From NCBI GenBank assembly GCA_943354625.1, contig CALRCS010000010.1, positions 1-13,795 on the forward strand: 13,795 nucleotides of DNA, given 5' to 3'. A model generated the notes under the pieces. The model saw only the letters and a program-made list of their open reading frames with translations. It made no database searches and was not told where the DNA came from. Every line of letters starts with the position of its first letter. Position 1 is the first letter of the stretch. Both the position numbers and the translations under genes were made by a program. Below, one piece after another: positions 13,153-13,795 of the stretch. This DNA is from Candidatus Nomurabacteria bacterium. Lineage in GTDB: Bacteria > Patescibacteriota > Minisyncoccia > Phycocordibacterales > PALSA-1337.

Positions 13153-13173
13153 GTCTTTCCTCCTTTCCCCAAT

Positions 13174-13202
13174 AATGTAGCATACTGCAGTTATTTTGTC
13201 AA
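13174..13202 (-). promoter_or_regulatory. Consensus promoter for the structured transcript
   Basis: A perfect TTGACA (13202-13197), a 17-nt spacer and TACATT (13179-13174) with extended TGC. The predicted start is near 13167, giving a 15-nt leader to the small ORF. The -35 begins 3 nt beyond the sigma-factor stop codon. Confidence 0.75.
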
Positions 13203-13205
13203 TAG

Positions 13206-13795
13206 CTACGAAAATGAGAGAAGGTGTGCTCTCAAAGGGTGTCCTGGTGTTGTAATCCGCTTCCTTAGTATATTCAATGCCCTACTCTTGAGTAATTTTG
13301 CTTGACCTTTGCCGATATTTAGCATTGCTTCTAATTCCTGATATGTTTTACAACCACTACCGTTGAGTCCAAAATGTGATTTGATTATGATCTTTATTTT
13401 CGTGTCCAATCTTTCCACTTCATTCATCATCAAAGTATAAAGATCAACTTTCATCATCTCCTCATATGGTGGACATACATTTTCATCTGGTATTAAATCT
13501 CCAATAGTACTAGTACTATCTGGCTTTACTGGACTATCTATTGAGACCGTATAACGCATTGCTTCCAGATACAACCTTACGTCTTTTAGACTCATCTCCA
13601 TGTATTCCGCAATTTCAGCATTTGTCGGATCACGACCAAGCTTAGTACTAAGAGTATTAGCAGATCTCTTTGCCTTTTTTCTCTTATTACTAGCGTGTAC
13701 AGGAATGCGAATTATTAAAGACTTATCAACTATCGCCCTCCTGATGCTATTTATAATCCACCAAGTGGCGTATGTTGAGAACCTTGCACCTTTAT
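13206..13795 (-). CDS. Sigma-70 family sigma factor, 5' part beyond window
   Basis: The last 195 residues of a primary-type sigma factor, which directs RNA polymerase to promoters. Region 2.3-2.4 is visible (RFSTYATWWIINSIRRAIVD at fragment residues 4-23, then IRIPVHAS), then region 3 (LGRDPTNAEIAEYMEMSLKDV) and region 4 (DTKIKIIIKSHFGLNG, TYQELEAMLNIGKGQAK). A short open frame starting at 13601 is only its 3' part; the frame is open to the window edge with clear homology. It departs from RpoD at key positions: WWIRQAITRAI reads WWIINSIRRAI, so the residues equivalent to Q437 and T440 (-10 recognition) are Asn and Arg, and the region 4.2 recognition helix TRERIRQIEAKAL reads GKGQAKLLKSRAL. 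An alternative sigma factor is therefore likely. Confidence 0.88.
   Translation of the reverse strand, partial: KGARFSTYATWWIINSIRRAIVDKSLIIRIPVHASNKRKKAKRSANTLSTKLGRDPTNAEIAEYMEMSLKDVRLYLEAMRYTVSIDSPVKPDSTSTIGDLIPDENVCPPYEEMMKVDLYTLMMNEVERLDTKIKIIIKSHFGLNGSGCKTYQELEAMLNIGKGQAKLLKSRALNILRKRITTPGHPLRAHLLSFS

Larger units (their letters stand above)
12903..13167 (-). ncRNA. Predicted structured transcript of about 265 nt
   Basis: A transcript bounded by a consensus promoter (13174-13202) and a strong terminator, clearly richer in G+C than the flanking DNA. Read 5' to 3' on the minus strand it holds a nested hairpin (GGCAGA/TCTGCC at 13130-13125 with 13081-13076, TCGAG/CTCGA at 13121-13117 with 13088-13084, CTCC/GGAG inside), an 8-bp hairpin (13073-13066 with 13060-13053), a TTCGGC/GCCGAA tetraloop hairpin (13043-13028), a long-range 8-bp helix (13022-13015 with 12977-12970, including a G-U pair valid only on this strand), a GCTGGT/ACCAGC hairpin (12965-12943), then the terminator. 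I could not match it to tmRNA, RNase P RNA, SRP RNA or 6S RNA. The 5' half also contains a 45-codon ORF, so it may be a structured mRNA instead. Confidence 0.5.

Noticed and set aside
12903..13167. tmRNA, RNase P RNA, SRP RNA or 6S RNA as the identity of the structured transcript
   Set aside because: I could not find a T-arm with tag frame, the GAGGAAAGTCC / P4 partner of RNase P, the SRP GGAAGCAGCC-type core, or a single long bulged hairpin. The GGAGGAAAG near the 5' end resembles RNase P only superficially.
1..13795. CRISPR array, insertion sequence, rRNA or attachment site
   Set aside because: No regularly spaced repeats, transposase, terminal inverted repeats or rRNA sequence were seen; the KilA-N gene has no flanking repeats that I can find.

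Overview
The window is AT-rich, gene-dense DNA that most resembles a Candidate Phyla Radiation (Patescibacteria, Parcubacteria-like) bacterium. The evidence is stripped-down housekeeping proteins (PheT without its EMAP-type tRNA-binding domain, PheS without its N-terminal coiled coil, a ~200-residue EF-Ts, a 312-residue RF1, a type B L31), 1-3 nt spacing between genes, a sortase with its own substrate, and almost no Shine-Dalgarno sites. This placement is inferred from sequence features; no database was searched. TGA is used as a stop (for example by the PfkB gene), so the standard or code-11 reading holds.

Layout. Positions 1-2008 (minus strand) hold a phenylalanyl-tRNA synthetase operon, pheS - KilA-N gene - pheT, with the KilA-N gene wedged between the two subunits by 2 and 3 nt. 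Positions 2071-4275 (minus) form a cell-surface block: an exported FPQTG-type surface protein, an overlapping sortase, and a membrane-anchored CAP-domain protein. Positions 4427-7950 (minus) are a translation block: rpmE (type B) - prfA - rpsB - tsf - small membrane protein, then tRNA-Thr(TGT), then a TspO/MBR protein. Positions 7992-10051 (minus) hold a coiled-coil lytic transglycosylase and ribosomal protein L25. Positions 10085-12295 hold two tiny membrane proteins and a class II aldolase on the minus strand, divergent from a PfkB-family sugar kinase whose -10 box overlaps that of the aldolase. Positions 12387-13795 (minus) are the least ordinary part: an orphan protein with a possible BECR/RelE-like end, a ~265-nt highly structured transcript with a consensus promoter and a strong terminator, a 45-codon reading frame inside it with the only good Shine-Dalgarno site I found, and the 3' part of a sigma-70 factor with altered promoter-reading residues.

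A theme joins the regions. At ten gene starts a -10-like hexamer, often with an extended TGn, lies 6-11 nt before the ATG, so the predicted mRNAs have 0-5 nt leaders. This leaderless pattern also decides several start codons, notably those of TspO and the lytic transglycosylase. The main exceptions are the surface-protein gene (about 62-nt leader) and the Shine-Dalgarno-bearing small ORF beside the sigma factor.
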